DNA of 64,000 nt from Mytilus edulis (GCF_963676685.1 NC_092347.1:85996592-86060591), one strand, 5' to 3'; positions 25,701 to 36,900 are shown, counted from the stretch's first letter. A program made the numbers and translations. Notes: a model not told the origin generated them from the sequence alone.

Positions 25701-27592
25701 AGACTTTTGCTTTGAGATCTACACCATCTTTTTCTGTGTAGACATATTCACTAAGTAGATTGTAAGATAAGTATAGGTTTTTGGAGGATGTTCTTTCTTA
25801 ATTTAATTTTTTGAATTTTAAAAAAAAATATTAATATTAAACTATGACATTAAACATACTTGCTGTATTCTTCTTCGACATGTCTTTTGTTTGTTATCTT
25901 TTCTGATGCTTTCTTCTTTGGTGGCACTAAATCATTCCTCTTCTCTCTGAAGAATAAAATCAAATATGTCCCTTACTGCTCACAGAATCATAGATTTAAA
26001 TTTATATCATCTTTGAGCATAAGGTAATAACATGATATCATTTTTAAAGTAAAGACAAACACCATTTCAACAATACATGTATCATAATGATATCAACATG
26101 TCATCACAGAGGTAAAATAGGAAAACTAGACAATAGTTACCTTCTCCTGTCTGCTTCTGAGTCATATTCAAATTCTGAATCAAGACCACCTCCTTGGTGA
26201 ATCTAAAATTTAAAAACAAATATCAGTCAGGGGACTTACTGAAATAAATGATTTTTAAATCACTTATTTGAGTAGCAAATTCAAGGTTTTGTCACAAATT
26301 GGGATTTTGTAGTTTTTTCAAAATTTTAAACACATAGATTTAAATAATATCTTTAATTAGTAAAATTTAAAAAAAAAAAGAACTTTTTGCTTCTTTTAAG
26401 TAGCAAGGTTTATGCCTTTGATGCTATCATGTAGCTGAAAATTCTATTTTAGTTGAAAAATGCTATAATAATGGCTTTACATAATGAACTGACACTTTCT
26501 TAAAAGATTTTCCCCAGCAGTGGGAGTATTTTTCCTGTGAAGTTCAAGGTTTCATCTTTCAGATTATGTAATAAAAGAGGGACGAAAGATACCAAAGGGA
26601 CAGTCAAACTCATAAATCTAAAACAAACTGACAACGCCATGGCTAAAAATGAAAAAGACAAACAGAAAAAAAGTGATTTTTATGTCATTATCCTTGATTC
26701 AGTACAAGGTCATCACCTGAAATGACCTGGTCATCCTAGACAACACAGATGTTGGTTCTGATAAGTTTAGAAACATAATTAGTCCCTGGATCATTAGTAT
26801 TCTATATTTAAAGCTACAATAAAATTAAATCACTTCTTCTAGTGATTTATTTGTACTACTTAAATAGGTGATTATTGAAGAAAGACAACTCTAACTTCCA
26901 ACCTTTATGGAAATAATGTTACTTGAATCGGTGATTTAGAAAATCACTTATTTAAGTAAGTCCCCTGACTGAATATACTTAAATGTAATCTCAAAGAATA
27001 AGACTTAATTAAGTTACATCAAATATCTACTTACATAAGCATCATGATGGATGCCACATGTGGAGAAAGATCTGCTTACCATTCCAAAGCATTTGAGGTG
27101 GGTTTTTTTTAAATTTTACTAATTCCTCAGTTTTTGGAAAGGTTCAGGTTGCTTATTCTTTGGTTTATTATACTGTTACATTGTATATTGTGTTTGTAAA
27201 TTGAAAAACAAAGGATGAGAGGGAATTAATCCACATAAAAAAAGTATTTACACACATAAAATAAACAACTGCACTTTTGTTGTTGTACTTCATGTGGGTC
27301 TCATTTGGGTCTAAGCATGACGCGGAATTGTCAATTTTTGTAAGCGCGACATGTGAAAGTGAAATTATTGTGCCGTGAAGACGGGAAATGAAGTCTAGCA
27401 GGACACAGGAAATAACGACAATTGTGTAAACAGGATACGGGAATCTGACAAAACAGTAAGCGGACCCGGGATCAGAACCCCCCACCTCCAATGAGACCCC
27501 CCTTCATCCTGATGTTACAGTAGCTTGTTTTGTATATTTTATTGGTTTTTTTTAATGGTGTTTACCTTTGCAAGATCAAAAGATTCTGCCAT
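1755..27592 (-). CDS. FRA10AC1: FRA10AC1 family nuclear protein, 13 coding exons, complete
   Basis: Reconstructed exons, in transcription order: 27592-27566, 26202-26141, 25946-25860, 24781-24736, 24453-24377, 23945-23862, 23310-23226, 9028-8983, 8205-8092, 7810-7768, 7244-7159, 6738-6618 and 1797-1755. All junctions are GT-AG, phases agree throughout, and the total is 921 nt (306 aa; the human protein is about 315 aa, from memory). Conserved blocks include FINDYILYY, RFLWNEEDDPDETWEKRLAKK, KYYDKLFKEYCITDLSRYKE and a zinc-knuckle-like set Cys176/Cys181 with Cys212/Cys215. A Lys-rich stretch follows, then the acidic C-terminus EEEFDDYFEDMFL. The family is nuclear and linked to the spliceosome (family knowledge). 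Intron 7 (9029-23225, 14.2 kb) contains the 13.35-kb transposon; intron 12 contains two further elements. The coding sequence itself shows no damage. Confidence 0.93.
1842..2332. mobile_element. 491-bp non-autonomous DNA transposon with GGAAC-repeat inverted ends
   Basis: The element starts GGCTATTGGTACTTTACGG and ends with its reverse complement. It is flanked by a 9-bp direct repeat AATCTGCAG at 1833-1841 and 2333-2341. Each terminal inverted repeat contains a tandem run of the pentamer GGAAC (TTCCG on the other side). A second internal inverted repeat of the same pentamers lies at about 1905-1960. There is no coding capacity. It lies in FRA10AC1 intron 12, about 44 bp from the acceptor of the last exon. 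The 9-bp duplication would suit a Mutator-like or Academ-like mobiliser, but the superfamily is not established. Confidence 0.85.
3348..4405. repeat. Dispersed repeat copies in inverted orientation
   Basis: 3348-3770 contains the family's 'tggtatgactgccaatggga' end, the 'ggccttcaacaatgagcaaa' middle and the 'caggctcctgacttgggaca' part. 4180-4405 carries the same family in the opposite orientation, ending 'gagttgtatcgttggcaat'. Related copies recur throughout the window, about a dozen in all. The inverted arrangement could be one element with diverged inverted ends or two independent insertions. Confidence 0.7.
4780..4930. repeat. Dispersed repeat ('ggatccagaaatgtgggggc' type)
   Basis: Contains G-run and C-run blocks and the words CTCCAGTCACGCTTCAGTGAT and ATTCCCTATATAAGC. 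A related copy lies in reverse orientation at 11400-11500 (GATCACTGAAGCATGACTGG), and a more distant one at 46785-46930. Confidence 0.6.
9270..9278. repeat. Left 9-bp target-site duplication of the 13.35-kb transposon
   Basis: CCAAAATAA here is repeated exactly at 22629-22637, immediately outside the two ends of the transposon. Confidence 0.85.
9279..9383 (+). repeat. Left terminal inverted repeat (105 bp)
   Basis: Exact reverse complement of 22524-22628, including a run of seven T/A. Identity stops abruptly after GAGCTCAAAAT. The transposase start codon lies 150 bp inside it. Confidence 0.92.
9533..16297 (+). CDS. DUF6589/Academ-like transposase, 7 exons, 1022 aa, intact
   Basis: Exons: 9533-10118, 10742-10839, 12072-12548, 13093-13572, 13923-14049, 14494-14624 and 15128-16297. 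Phases agree and the total is 3069 nt. The N-terminus has a CxxC pair (Cys19/22) and a second pair (Cys75/78), a likely zinc-binding DNA-recognition domain. The DUF6589-type core shows YQLIGDNWDKNI (Asp439), FFGGDRLTDERIQGAQ (Asp591) and ALDEHLEMLNR (Asp899/Glu900/Glu903), which I take as the candidate DDE residues. A C2H2 finger (Cys769, Cys772, His785, His790) sits between the second Asp and the Glu, as expected for an RNase-H-fold transposase with an inserted finger. The protein would cut and join the element ends. Which acidic residues are catalytic is inferred by motif only. AATAAA lies at 16571. Confidence 0.85.
10575..10680. repeat. Dispersed mussel-type repeat fragment inside transposase intron 1
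   Basis: Ends 'gttgtctcattgacaatcat', matching the family also seen at 17680-17950, 21035-21275 and elsewhere. It lies just upstream of the short second transposase exon. Confidence 0.6.
14800..14950. repeat. Dispersed mussel-type repeat inside transposase intron 6
   Basis: Carries 'tatggtatgattgccaatga' and 'ggccttcaacaatgagata', the same family as 3348-3770, showing that the transposon intron itself was invaded. Confidence 0.65.
16298..18431. other. Convergent spacer between transposase and helicase genes
   Basis: A transposase polyadenylation signal AATAAA lies at 16571-16576. On the other strand, helicase AATAAA is seen as TTTATT at 18385-18390. From about 16900 to 17660 there are several diverged units of about 130-200 bp containing 'ccaatgaaccatgaaat', a tandemly repeated dispersed family. 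17680-17950 and about 18225-18320 are copies of the 'gagttgtctcattggca' repeat. No coding sequence is seen. Confidence 0.65.
18432..22438 (-). CDS. RecQ-like superfamily 2 helicase of the transposon, 3 exons, 475 aa, intact
   Basis: Exons: 22438-22108, 20933-20780 and 19374-18432 (1428 nt, phases agree). Motifs in order: Walker A LPTGFGKS (residues 54-61), motif Ia region CCPLVSIMKDQ, DExH box DEFH (154-157), motif III ALSATCT (193-199), motif V IVATSALGMGVD, and motif VI QQMGRAGR (349-356). A Cys-rich segment follows (SHTCCDLCALKCSCGIC, 412-428) that resembles the RecQ zinc-binding region. An acidic tail ends the protein, and no HRDC domain is visible. Met at 22417 is an alternative start. 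It presumably unwinds DNA during transposition or repair. Its location between the TIRs and convergent with the transposase shows it belongs to the element. At 475 aa it is shorter than most host RecQ proteins. Confidence 0.87.
19768..19884. repeat. 117-bp hairpin-forming inverted repeat
   Basis: The arms are GGTTATTGCATGAATATTGG… and its reverse complement, around a centre TTGCACGAGCTTGCGAGTGCAA. Outside it, further AT-rich arms repeat TATTGCTATGCAATAAT near 19985-20010. It lies in helicase intron 2. Confidence 0.8.
20216..20500. repeat. 285-bp inverted-repeat element with G/C homopolymer arms
   Basis: The left arm GGGAACAACCACTTAAC is followed by a run of about 15 G and CTATGTTTTT. The right arm is the near-perfect reverse complement with a C run. 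No clear target duplication is seen. It lies in helicase intron 2. Confidence 0.65.
21035..21275. repeat. Dispersed mussel-type repeat in helicase intron 1
   Basis: Contains 'tgaaggccatatggtgacct' and 'gagctgtttaattggcaatc', the same family as 4180-4405. Confidence 0.65.
22524..22628 (-). repeat. Right terminal inverted repeat (105 bp)
   Basis: Perfect reverse complement of 9279-9383. The helicase start codon lies 85 bp inside it. The target duplication CCAAAATAA follows at 22629-22637. Confidence 0.92.
25160..25560 (+). pseudogene. Decayed 3' end of a LINE reverse transcriptase (C-terminal zinc-finger region)
   Basis: The open stretch 25195-25380 reads like the conserved C-terminal region of non-LTR retrotransposon ORF2: KLSSHDLAIECGRY, then IPRSNRLCSFC, then IEDEMHLF. 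It breaks at a frameshift or stop, and the usual continuation (…CPTYQGLRSYL, then LRELCYMGKF) is found in a neighbouring frame. It lies in FRA10AC1 intron 3, antisense to the gene. Only the tail is present, as in a 5'-truncated insertion. Confidence 0.7.
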
Positions 27593-27921
27593 ATTAAGAC
27601 ATCAAATACAGACGGTATATTTCAAAACATAAGCAAGAATAGAATATTCATATAATATTGTTCTGCACTTTCACTTTTGTTTCAAAACAGGATATGCTTT
27701 GGACCATCTAATTTTGAATAGGGGTAACTGTGTCAAAATATAATATTTATCTAAATAAGTCTCTCTTTTTCCTGCGGTTTATATATGTTAAAATACATTG
27801 TAACAAACAAATAAAGAAGTAATTTGTAAACTAAGTCTAACTGTTCATTGTGAACAATACAAAAATGACAAATCCTACACCAACTTAAAACATTCACACC
27901 CATGAAATAGAACAATCCAAT
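27593..27921. promoter_or_regulatory. Putative bidirectional promoter of FRA10AC1 and EXOSC1
   Basis: Only 329 bp separate the divergent start codons of FRA10AC1 (minus) and EXOSC1 (plus), so the core promoters and both 5' UTRs must fit here unless untranslated exons lie elsewhere. The stretch is AT-rich and I can identify no specific factor site or CpG cluster. The shared-promoter role is an inference from spacing. Confidence 0.6.
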
Positions 27922-30900
27922 ATGTCTGCGCCCAGGATTTGTGTTCCAGGTAAACATGCTCAAATTCAACTGATTCCTGTCATATTTTACAGTAAAGATT
28001 AAAATTTTTACGCACAAAAGCATAAGCAATTAATTTTCAAGTGAAGACATATCATTTTATGTGATTTAATATGAGGCAGGCATTACCTGGGAATGGGGAC
28101 GAAGTCTATGGATTTTTTTTCGTCCCCATATATAAATGGCACTGGCTACGGTTACATGGAAATGTAACAATAAAAAAAATATTATTGTTACATCGGAGAC
28201 AAAATTTCTTACAGCTATAGGAACGAACTCTGAAAAAAATGATATATCAAAAGCAAGGTTTGCTAACTGCTAAGTTGGATACTGAAATTTGAGGTAAACC
28301 TAAAATCCGTAATGGACGGCAGTGCGATCATATTGAAAGACGACATGAAACTATACCACATGCTTTCAACCAAAATATTGGATGAGGAAGTATTTCTCAC
28401 CAGAAGCATGGCAAACATTAAAGGTTGCCTTATCTTCTAAAAGGAATATTGCAGAATAGAATTGCACGGTATGCAATACAGACGTTCGTAATGCGGCATC
28501 ACTGGGAATCCGGGTCCGTTCGCGCCCATTCACGTTCGCACCCACTCATGTTCGCCCCCATTCACTTTCGCACTCTACATGTTCGCACCCAAAGTCCGTT
28601 CGCACCCTACATGTTCGCGCCCAATTTTAACTTTGTAATCAAGTAGTATTCTTATAAGTATTATTGTTTTCATTGTCTCAAAATAAAGTGATACAGCATT
28701 TTTTTGTGTTGAATAAATCTTTATCATGTTTTGGTTAGTGTATTACTATAACTTTGTTTCATTGACTTGTTTCAAAATGAAGTGAGATTCTGACTACGTT
28801 TTTTTTTTAGTCTTGAATAAATTTTATCATGTTTTGGTTATAATAGTGTATTGCTATATTTTATTGTTTCATTGTTTCAGATTAAAGGGACCAAGCTGTT
28901 AAAAACAATTATCTTTTGTGTTTTTCATTTATAATCTTCAATCTTTTACTCATACCAAGCTATAAATACATTCAGTATTTACACGAAAGCAATTAAAAAC
29001 AACAATGATTATTCAACTGGAATTTGAATTAAAATTGGGCGCGAACGTGTAGAGTGCGAACGGACCTTGGGTGCGAACGTGCGAGGTGCGAACGTGTAGG
29101 GTGCGAAAGTATATTGGGCGCGAACGGACCTGATACCCATCACTGGTGTGTGATGGCTGCTTGGAGTGGATTCATCAAAAATGCATCGGACTTAAACATG
29201 CTCCAAAACCACTTACTCAGGATATGTAGAAACTGTCATTGTAAATACAAAAATAAATAAATTGTATGTAATAATTGTATGTATTGTAAATATAAAATAA
29301 ACGTCATCAATTTTTATAAATTAGTACATCCATCTTACAAGTCCCATCGTACATTGCTGTTTCAAGTTCATGTAACAATAACGCTATGTAACCGTAGCCT
29401 CAATATTTATTGTTACATTCGTAATTAATCAGGTCCTTACCCGACCATGCATTCCGGTATTTAGTCTCCAATGTAACAATAATATTTTTATACCCCCGCT
29501 TTAAAAAAGGGGGGGTATACTGTTTTACCTCTGACTGTCCGTCCGTCCGTCAGTCAGTCCGTCCCATGAAACTTTCGTCACATTTTTCTCAGGAACTACA
29601 CATCCACCCTTTCTGTAATTTGGTATCAACATTTATATAAGTCAGCTATACAGTGTGATGCGTTTTCAGATTCATCACTCGACAACTTCCTGTTTACCGA
29701 ACACTTGTATGATTTTACACATGATAACCAAGTTGAAAATTTTCGTCACATTTTTCTCAGGAACTACAATACAAGGATTTCTGAAATTTGGTTTCAGGAT
29801 TTATATAAGTCAGCTATACCGTGTGATGCGTTTTCAGATTCATCACTCGACAACTTCCTGTTTACCGAACACTTGTATGATACACATGATAACCAAGTTA
29901 AAACTTTTCGTCACATTTTTCTCAGGAACTACAATACAAGGATTTCTGAAATTTGGTTTCAGGATTTTTATAAGTCAGCTATACCGTGTGATGCGTTTTC
30001 AGATTCATCACTCGACAACTTCCTGTTTACCGAACACTTGCATATTTTTACACTATTAATATTATCCACTTGCGGCGGGGTATCATCAGTGAGCAGTAGC
30101 TCGCAGTTTCACTTGTTATTATTGTTACATTTCCATGTAACCGTAGCCAGTGCCTATATAAATCAGACTAAATCAAATACACAGTATGGCAGTGTAACCG
30201 GAGAGCACGAATTTCATTACAAAATTGCTTGTCTCCACCGGGACTCGAACCCGGTACCTCTGTGTTACAAGGCAGCGCGCTAACCCACTGGGCTAAAGAA
30301 GTACTTCCTTAGCTCAACCGCTTATGGCTGACTAGTTAAGTACCTACTTAAGTTTTTCTAAAGGAAGCAATCCTGTCACAGCAGTAACAAATTCTAAATC
30401 TAAATTGTCTCTATAAATTTTTGAAAATCATTTCTGCTATTGTCAGAATATTTTATGATCAATATCTGAAGTAAATGCCAAAATGAAGATACCCACATCA
30501 AACCCGTGCTGATTCATAGATAAGAATAACTGTTGGGATAGCCAATACACACAATTTCTAGTATTTTTATGCTCGCTCCATTTACTGGGCATTATGTTTT
30601 CTGGTCTGTGTGTTAGTCCGTTTGTCCGTCCCACTTCAGGTTAAAGTTTTTGGTCCAGGTACTTCTTGATGAAGTTGAAATCCAATTTATGGGCATTATG
30701 TTTCTGGTCTGTGCGTCTGTTCATTTATTCGATCATCCGTCCCACTTCAGGTTAAAGTTTTTGGTCGAGGTAGTTTTTGATGAAGTTGAAGTCCAATCAA
30801 CTTGAAACTTGCTACACATGTTCCCTATGATATGATCTTTCTAACTTTAATGCCAAATTAGAGATTTTACCCCATTTTTCCAGACCAGATAATATATAAA

Positions 30901-33900
30901 CAATACTTTTCACAGGATTTTATTTTCATTTTACAAAAGATGTACAGGATACAAATGTACCATCCACTTCATGTCACCCAACTTAAAATTCAGTATGGTT
31001 TCATCTGTTCTATAAAAAATATTATTTTATACGTTTGTATTTAAGGCAAATTCCTTTAAAATTACATGAAAGTAATGCTTTTCTTGTTTTTATATTTATG
31101 CAAGGTCAAAGAATATGTCACATTGAAAATGGTACAACAGCTGGAAATGGTACTTATCAAAGGAATGGGTTTATATACTCCAGTATAGCTGGATACCTAA
31201 AAACAGATAAAACAGATGATGGACAGGTAAAAATAGCACTGTTTGGTTGGAATAAATAAACAAATATCATTGTTTATTTAAAAAAAACAAAAAACAATGA
31301 TTACGCAAATATAAGTTAACCAAACCAGCCAAATATCACCAATTCTTAATGAATGAGAACCTATAAAATAAAAATGAGGAGAGGTGGTATGGTTAGCAAT
31401 GAAACAATAACCCACCATGTCCACCAAACTAAAAAAACTATGATGTAAATGTTTTGGACCATATGAGAATTTGGACCATACATTTATGGTCATGACCATA
31501 TGGGTATATATTCCCTTGTTCCGACCATACGCGTATTATATAGGTAATTTCATTATTATATAATAATAAAAAGATTAGCTAAATAAAAATTATTAGTTTC
31601 GCATAGTTAATTTTAGTTAATTTTACTTACTTGTCAAAACTATAATAAACACATTTTATACCGATGGTCATTACTGATGGTCATTACCGATTTGTTATTA
31701 CGAGTGAATGGCAATATGTCAACTTAGAAAAATAAATTCAAAAAATTTCTTAATGAATGGTTACACAAGAAGTTACTCATGGAAATTAATATTGTTTTTG
31801 AATATTGTGTATTGCAGTCATGTTACGATATTTGAGATCTAGAGCTTCTAAAAAACATCCTAGATATATCGGAATGGCCCAAGTCCTTGATACCACTGTA
31901 CGCAGCTATCTACAAAAAGGCTAGCTTTTCGATCACAAAAAAAGGTGTAAATGAAAAGGATTGTGCACATCCAAGACTTGCAAATGCAAAAGAGTTACCG
32001 TGTGGAAGTAAATGTCACCCCAAGCCTACATGCAAGAATAATTGTAATTAGCTAGGAAAACTATCTATGGCATCAATATTTAATTTTTACGTAGTATTTG
32101 AATTATAAAAATAATACATTGTCATGTAACCATTATTTTTTTTTTTTAGATAAAGTTTTATTATTATCGAAACTTTTATAATGTAACTTAAAATCAGGTA
32201 AAAAATACCTATATGGTCCAGCCCTTTAATAACCACAAAAGTATTATACTTATATGGTCGGACCATATGAGAATACACATATGGTCATGACCATACGTGT
32301 ATGGTCCAGATACGCATATGGTTTGGAACAGAAACAGCAAATAGTTTAATCACAATTTTTATACTACTGAACAGAATGACTTCATACTTGGTTAGCAGCT
32401 CTACAGTGATGAAAGTATGAAATTGAGAAAGGAAATGGGGAATGTGTCAAAGCAACAACAAACCTACCATAGAGCAGACAACAGCTGAAGGCCACCAATG
32501 GGTCTTCAATGTAGCGAGAAACTCCTGCACCCATAGGTGTCCTTCAGCTGGCCCCTTAAAAATATGTATACTAGTTTCAATATATGTATTGTAAAGGTAT
32601 ATTACCACAGAATTAATAAAGTGTATCTCATTTGTCATTTAGTCTAATTATGAATGCCATTAATCATAGAATAATATTATTTCACAGAACATGATCAGAA
32701 TGATGTAGTTGTAGGAATGTAAGATTTATAATTGACCAAATTGTACACGACAGAAAATTGATTTATTCTGATATTAAAATTTTAAGGTGTTAATTGAAGT
32801 AAAGAGAGATATAGAACAGAATGTGGTACCATCAGTGGATGCTGTAGTTACAGCTAGGGTAGGTGTGTCTAATTGATATAAGAGAGTCAAAGATTTTATA
32901 TCCATGTACAGCTAAATGAGTAGTTTTTTTGGTCTTTTTTTCCTCTTCAGTTGATACTGAATTTAAAAAACAATTTTCTTTTTACACCCTAAACATAACC
33001 ATAACACTTGAGTGTCTATGATGTACATTATCAATATATACCACTTCTCCATCGTAGAGATATAAAACAAAATAATTTATCACCAAAAACTTTAACAAAA
33101 CTGTGGTTATCTCCCTTTGAACAGCAACTTTGGTAAGTTTGTTATATACCATATATAATCTAATTGATGTTTTATAAAAAGATTGAATTTATTTGCATTT
33201 TGCTTTCAAAAAAAGAAATTAATAACTAATGTATTTGAACATCTTTTTGTATATGCAACCATTCTGTAAAACGTCTGTATTTCCCTTGTACAAGATCTAA
33301 TTTGTTCCTCATGTTTGATTGTTACAGGTGACAAATGTGAATCCAAGGTTTTGCAAGTGTTTGATACTCAGTGTAGGAAAGATAGGTCTCAGGGAACCAT
33401 TCAGAGGACAAATCAGGTAACAGATAGAGGAATATGTCTCTAAAAAACTCAATTAGTCAACCCCTCATCACTTGCGGTAATGTAAAACAAATTAAACAAA
33501 ACGCCAGTGACCTGACTTATGCTAAAACTAAACGAAAAAAAATATGTAAGATAGCAACCAATAACAACCTCTGTAAATCAGGCTCCTGACTTGGGACAGG
33601 CTCGTACAGAATGTGGTGGGGTTGAACATGTTGTTTGCTTTCAAGCCTCAACCTAACCTGGGACAGTGGTTTTACATCGCTTTGTTTATTTGGTAGAAAT
33701 TCATTGTATGACTTGTTTTATATAAAAAAATCACATCTTCTTAAAATACAATATTAACTGCTTTAAGTAAATAGTTATCAAAGGTACCAGAATTATAATT
33801 TAATACATTAGAAGCGTGCTTCATCTACATAAGACTCATCAGTGACGCTCAGATCAAAATAGTTATAGAGCCAAAAAAGTACAAATTTGAAGAGCATTGA

Positions 33901-36900
33901 GGACCCAAATTACACAAAAGTTGTGCCAAATATGTCTAAGGTAATCTATTCCTGGGATAAGAAAATCCTGTTTTTCGAAAAAAAAATCAAAGTTTTGTAA
34001 TAGGAAATTTATAAAAATGACCATATCTGATATTCGTGTCAACACCGAAGTGCTGACTACTGGGCTGGTGATATTGTTTTACTCCATATAACGGAGGTGT
34101 GCCTATATTGGCAGAAATTCATTGGATACAGATACAGATACCCTCGTTGAGGAATCTTTGTTGATTTATACCATTTAATGTTAACATGATGAATCAAAAT
34201 TATCAAATATTTACAGGAAGGAAGATGTTAGAGCCACAGAAAAAGATAAGGTAAAATATTAGCACAGATCTTGAATTTTATCAACTTTTATGATTTAAGA
34301 AAATTTTGGCAAATATCAACATGACAGAACCTTACAACAAAAGTTCTTAAAAATAAAAAATTATATCAGAATAACCTACACAAATGAAATGCTACCATTT
34401 TGCTAAATTAATATATTTCTCTAAATATTGAAGCCAAACAAACAAAGTCTTTCTAGACTTGAAAAGAAAGACCACAAGCATATAATTAAAGGGGAGAAAT
34501 AAGAATACTTTTCTTTAAATTTTATGGATTTTATGATTTTGACAGGTATTGCATAGCTTTAAACACAGAGCTTAAATGATACATAGAACAAGCTTTGCTA
34601 TAGTGTCATTATCAGTAGGCCAATCATTGATGTGACCTATCACCTAAATCATTGAAGTACTGTTAATGATTTAATAATGTTGCCTAGACAGAATAGTTGT
34701 AGTCATGCCTCATGACAATTTAACAACAAAGTGTACTTCCTATAAACATTAACTCACTAGGCAATGCAAAAATGTACAAGAGACAACATCAGGGGCAAAG
34801 CAAAATCTGTCGTTAGTCTCGCATATATTGAAGTAACAATCAAACTGTCTGTTTGTATATACCTATGGCATTACATTGTTGTCTTACACTGTACATAAAG
34901 ACATCTTGGTTTTTGACAATCTCATCTCACAAAATGTTCATTCCTTATGTCACGTTAAACTTTTAGTTCTCATTTATCACATCTATCAAAGAAGGGGTTT
35001 CTTTTAATACATTGTGCATTATTGTTTATTCTAATATGACGTGCTTCTTTCGCTTTGTAAACAACACCGTGATAAAATTCTCGATATATCTATACTTAGC
35101 GCAGACTCCAAGATGTACACAAATGGCTGTTTAAATATGCCTCCCACGTAAATCCACATGTATCGTAACCTATGTGTAAACGGTTGTGGATTTCGCTGTG
35201 TTAACAATTACAATTGAATAAAACCCTACAGAACATTTATTCTGATTCTGATGCATAACAAAAAGAATTTACACATTAGAGAACGGAAAAATGGACAAAA
35301 ACAAAACAAATTAAAATTCCGCGAAATTCCAGTAATGATTTTTGCGCATGAACGTCATCTCAAAACATGACGTCATACGAATGAAAACGTCAAAGCTGAA
35401 GGTTTTTCTATTGCGTTTACCTTCTAAACTCGGATAAAATTGCATTAAAATAAAGTATTGAGGTAGGTGTTGTTAGTTTTCTGTTCTATTGCAATATTCG
35501 CACATTTACTGATTTCAGCAAGTCAACATGGCGGCTCCTTGGTTACAACATGTCAACAGTGAATTTGACGGTAACTTACGATAAAAAATGCAAATCTAAA
35601 ATTGCAAATGTTGGGTTTACTGAGAAGTAAAAAAAGTAATCACATTTTTTCTAGCGGTTAGTTAAGAAATCATTCATGCAGGTTTATTAGATTTGTTTTA
35701 CATTTATCGAACAGTGGGTAAAATAGATCAGCCACACACACGGTATACCCATCATCGCTTCAGTTTTTTAATGATCGTATTTGTCCTATTAGAATCGAAA
35801 TAATTCATGGAAGCCATAGATTTGTTGTAAATTTACACATGGCCTGGGCCGTGATATTCGTTAATTTTATCCCTCGCTAACGCTCAGGATAAAATTCGAA
35901 TATCACGGCCCAGGCCATGTGTAAATTTCCAACAAATCTATGGCTTCCATGAATTATTTCTTAATTTAATGGCACTTATTCCTTAAAATGAATAAAAGTA
36001 GACATGGATTATACATCGAAGAGATGATAAAACAACAGCAGAACAGCAAACAGATTTAACATGAACTTTGTGTGTGATGTGTCATTTTGCTAATTAAAGA
36101 TTTGTAATTACAGGTTGAGATGTATAAGTCATTCAGACCAGGCGATATAATTGTTGCAAGAGTTGTATCCTTTTTAAAAAAAAGTGTCTTACTATAAAAT
36201 GCATGAGAGTATGCAGCACCACATTCTTCTATTTGCATATAAGTTAAGTGACACTCATTTTTGTCAACCCTTCGACTTTAGTCGATAAAGCGAGACTAAG
36301 CGATCCTACATTCTGTCGGCGGCGGCGGTCACAAATATTCACTCTGTGGTTAAAGTTTTTGAAATTTGAATAACTTTCTCAAACGATCCTGGATTTCTAC
36401 CAAATTTGGACAGAAGCTTGTTTATGATCAAAAGATAGTATCCAGAAGTAAATTTTGTAAAAATAAAATTCCATTTTTTCTGTATTTTACTTATAAATAG
36501 ACTTAGTTTTTCTGCCGGGAAATATTACATTCACTCTGTGGTTAAAGTTTTTAAAATTTAAATAACTTTCTTAAACTATCCTGGGTTGGTACCAAACTTG
36601 GACAGAAGATTGTTTATGATCATAAGATAGTATCCAGAAGTAAATTTTGTAAAAAAAAAATCCATTTTTTTGTATTTTACTTTTAAATGGACTTAGATTT
36701 TCTGCCAGGAAACAATACATTCACTCTGTGGTTAAACTTTTTAAATTTTAATAACTTTATTATACTATTTTGGATTTGTACCAAACTTGGACAGAAGCTT
36801 GTTTATGATCAAAAGCTAGTATCTAGAAGGAATTTTTTTCTTAAATAAATCCATTTTTTTGTATTTTACTTTTAAAGTGACTTAGATTTGCTGCGAAACA

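Larger units (their letters stand above)
28138..30154. mobile_element. 2-kb DNA transposon (non-autonomous) with 9-bp TSD, twice invaded
   Basis: The ends are GGCACTGGCTACGGTTACAT and its reverse complement, flanked by TATATAAAT at 28129-28137 and 30155-30163. The left TIR continues to about 28203 (…TTGTTACATCGGAGAC). The matching right TIR is interrupted by an unrelated repeat at about 29495-30113: its inner part GTCTCCAATGTAACAATAA lies at about 29468-29486 and its outer part at 30116-30154. A second element (28506-29137) is nested inside. No coding sequence is recognised. Confidence 0.8.

Noticed and set aside
28138..30154. 2-kb element mobilised by the helicase transposon in this window
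   Set aside because: Both have 9-bp duplications, but their terminal sequences (GGCACTGG against CAATCTAA) do not match.
29655..30283. Two overlapping repetitive open frames (134 and 192 codons)
   Set aside because: Both are created by three tandem ~166-bp units of a dispersed repeat nested in a transposon TIR.
30231..30300. Functional tRNA-Thr gene
   Set aside because: The A and B boxes are good, but the acceptor stem does not pair and the anticodon stem is broken, so a SINE head or pseudogene is more likely.
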